DNA of 13,615 bases from Candidatus Jorgensenbacteria bacterium RIFCSPLOWO2_12_FULL_42_11 (lineage in GTDB: Bacteria > Patescibacteriota > Minisyncoccia > UBA6257 > MFKM01), in assembly GCA_001779575.1 (NCBI GenBank), contig MFKM01000005.1, forward strand, positions 1-13,615. The letters run 5' to 3'. Position 1 is the stretch's first letter; each line of letters begins with the position of its first letter. Below the pieces are notes generated by a model, which ran no database searches, had not been told where the DNA came from, and saw nothing but the letters and a program-made list of their open reading frames with translations. Positions 13,250-13,615 of this stretch are shown in pieces. A program made the position numbers and the translations under genes.

Positions 13250-13615
13250 TTAATTGCGTTTCAAAGCCGTTAAAATGCCTTCAATGTCTTTTTCAAAAGT
13301 GTAATTTTTGATAATTTCAAGGGATTTCGCGCCAAAAGATTTTCTTTTTTGAGAATTTTCAACTAAATCCCCCAGGCATTGAGCCAGTCGCTTAATATCG
13401 CCCAAGGGGAAAACAAACCCGTTTATATTATTTAAAACCAAATCCGGACCGCAACCGACGATGTCGGAAATAATAATCGGCAAACCAAAACACATCGCTT
13501 CATTGACAGCCAGGCCCCAAGTTTCACCCAATCCCGAAGGCAAAACCAAAATGTCGCTTAAAATATAATACTCCGGCAATTCGGTCTGGTTTTTGAAACC
13601 GAAGAAATAAACATT
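13250..13615 (-). CDS. GT4-family glycosyltransferase, C-terminal part (5' end outside window)
   Basis: The minus-strand frame is open to base 13615, giving 121 C-terminal residues; the TTG at 13579 is an internal Leu, not a start. The translation begins NVYFFGFKNQTELPEYY, then shows SDILVLPSGLGETWGLAVNE. The Glu of ETWG and the Glu of VNEAM, seven residues apart, form the EX7E pair of GT4 enzymes. GCGPDLV follows, as in GT4 members of this type. About two thirds of the protein lies outside the window. The sequence differs from the other GT4 here, so they are distinct enzymes for different linkages. It is the first visible gene of block 3. Confidence 0.9.
   Translation of the reverse strand, partial: NVYFFGFKNQTELPEYYILSDILVLPSGLGETWGLAVNEAMCFGLPIIISDIVGCGPDLVLNNINGFVFPLGDIKRLAQCLGDLVENSQKRKSFGAKSLEIIKNYTFEKDIEGILTALKRN

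Noticed and set aside
13250..13579. A complete 109-residue protein starting at a TTG at 13579
   Set aside because: The frame is open to the window edge and the upstream residues continue the GT4 fold (FFGFKNQTE), so the TTG is an internal Leu of a larger glycosyltransferase.

Overview
The window is an almost gap-free surface-glycan (O-antigen-like or S-layer-like polysaccharide) biosynthesis locus. It most likely comes from a Candidate Phyla Radiation/Patescibacteria genome, probably Parcubacteria-like. The lineage is an inference from several features: AT-leaning coding DNA, very short intergenic gaps, no Shine-Dalgarno sequences before any start, sigma70-like promoters set almost directly on the start codons, a large G/C-rich palindrome in intergenic DNA, and the gene mix. 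TGA ends several genes and no in-frame TGA interrupts any gene, so the TGA-recoding lineages are unlikely. No RNA genes, CRISPR arrays or insertion sequences were seen, and no stretch over 200 bases lacks a gene.

Block 1 (5757 down to 1, minus strand) is a tight five-gene operon behind a near-consensus promoter. It encodes the N-terminal (ThDP-binding) and C-terminal halves of a split transketolase, a 747-residue fusion of a ColD/RfbH-type PLP sugar 3-dehydratase with an SDR epimerase/reductase, a GDP-mannose 4,6-dehydratase-like SDR, and a B12-binding radical SAM enzyme cut by the window edge. Together these suggest a pathway from GDP-mannose to GDP-4-keto-6-deoxymannose, then to a 4-keto-3,6-dideoxy sugar, then two-carbon ketol transfer by the transketolase to give a branched-chain deoxysugar, then reduction and possible radical modification. 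This is the most interesting prediction here. It parallels yersiniose synthesis but uses a transketolase instead of an acetolactate-synthase-like enzyme.

Block 2 is a single divergent plus-strand gene (5853-7526) for a polytopic GT-C-type glycosyltransferase, with its own promoter. Block 3 (13615 down to 7603, minus strand) encodes a GT4 glycosyltransferase (5' end outside the window), a CgeB-like glycosyltransferase, a radical SAM/SPASM enzyme, an O-antigen polymerase/ligase-like membrane protein, a second GT4 glycosyltransferase and a SAM methyltransferase.

The last three genes of block 3 are separated by members of a roughly 50-base repeat. Each copy begins 8-9 bases after a stop codon. 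One copy is half of a 163-base imperfect palindrome. These repeats may be terminators, small mobile palindromes or cassette boundaries.
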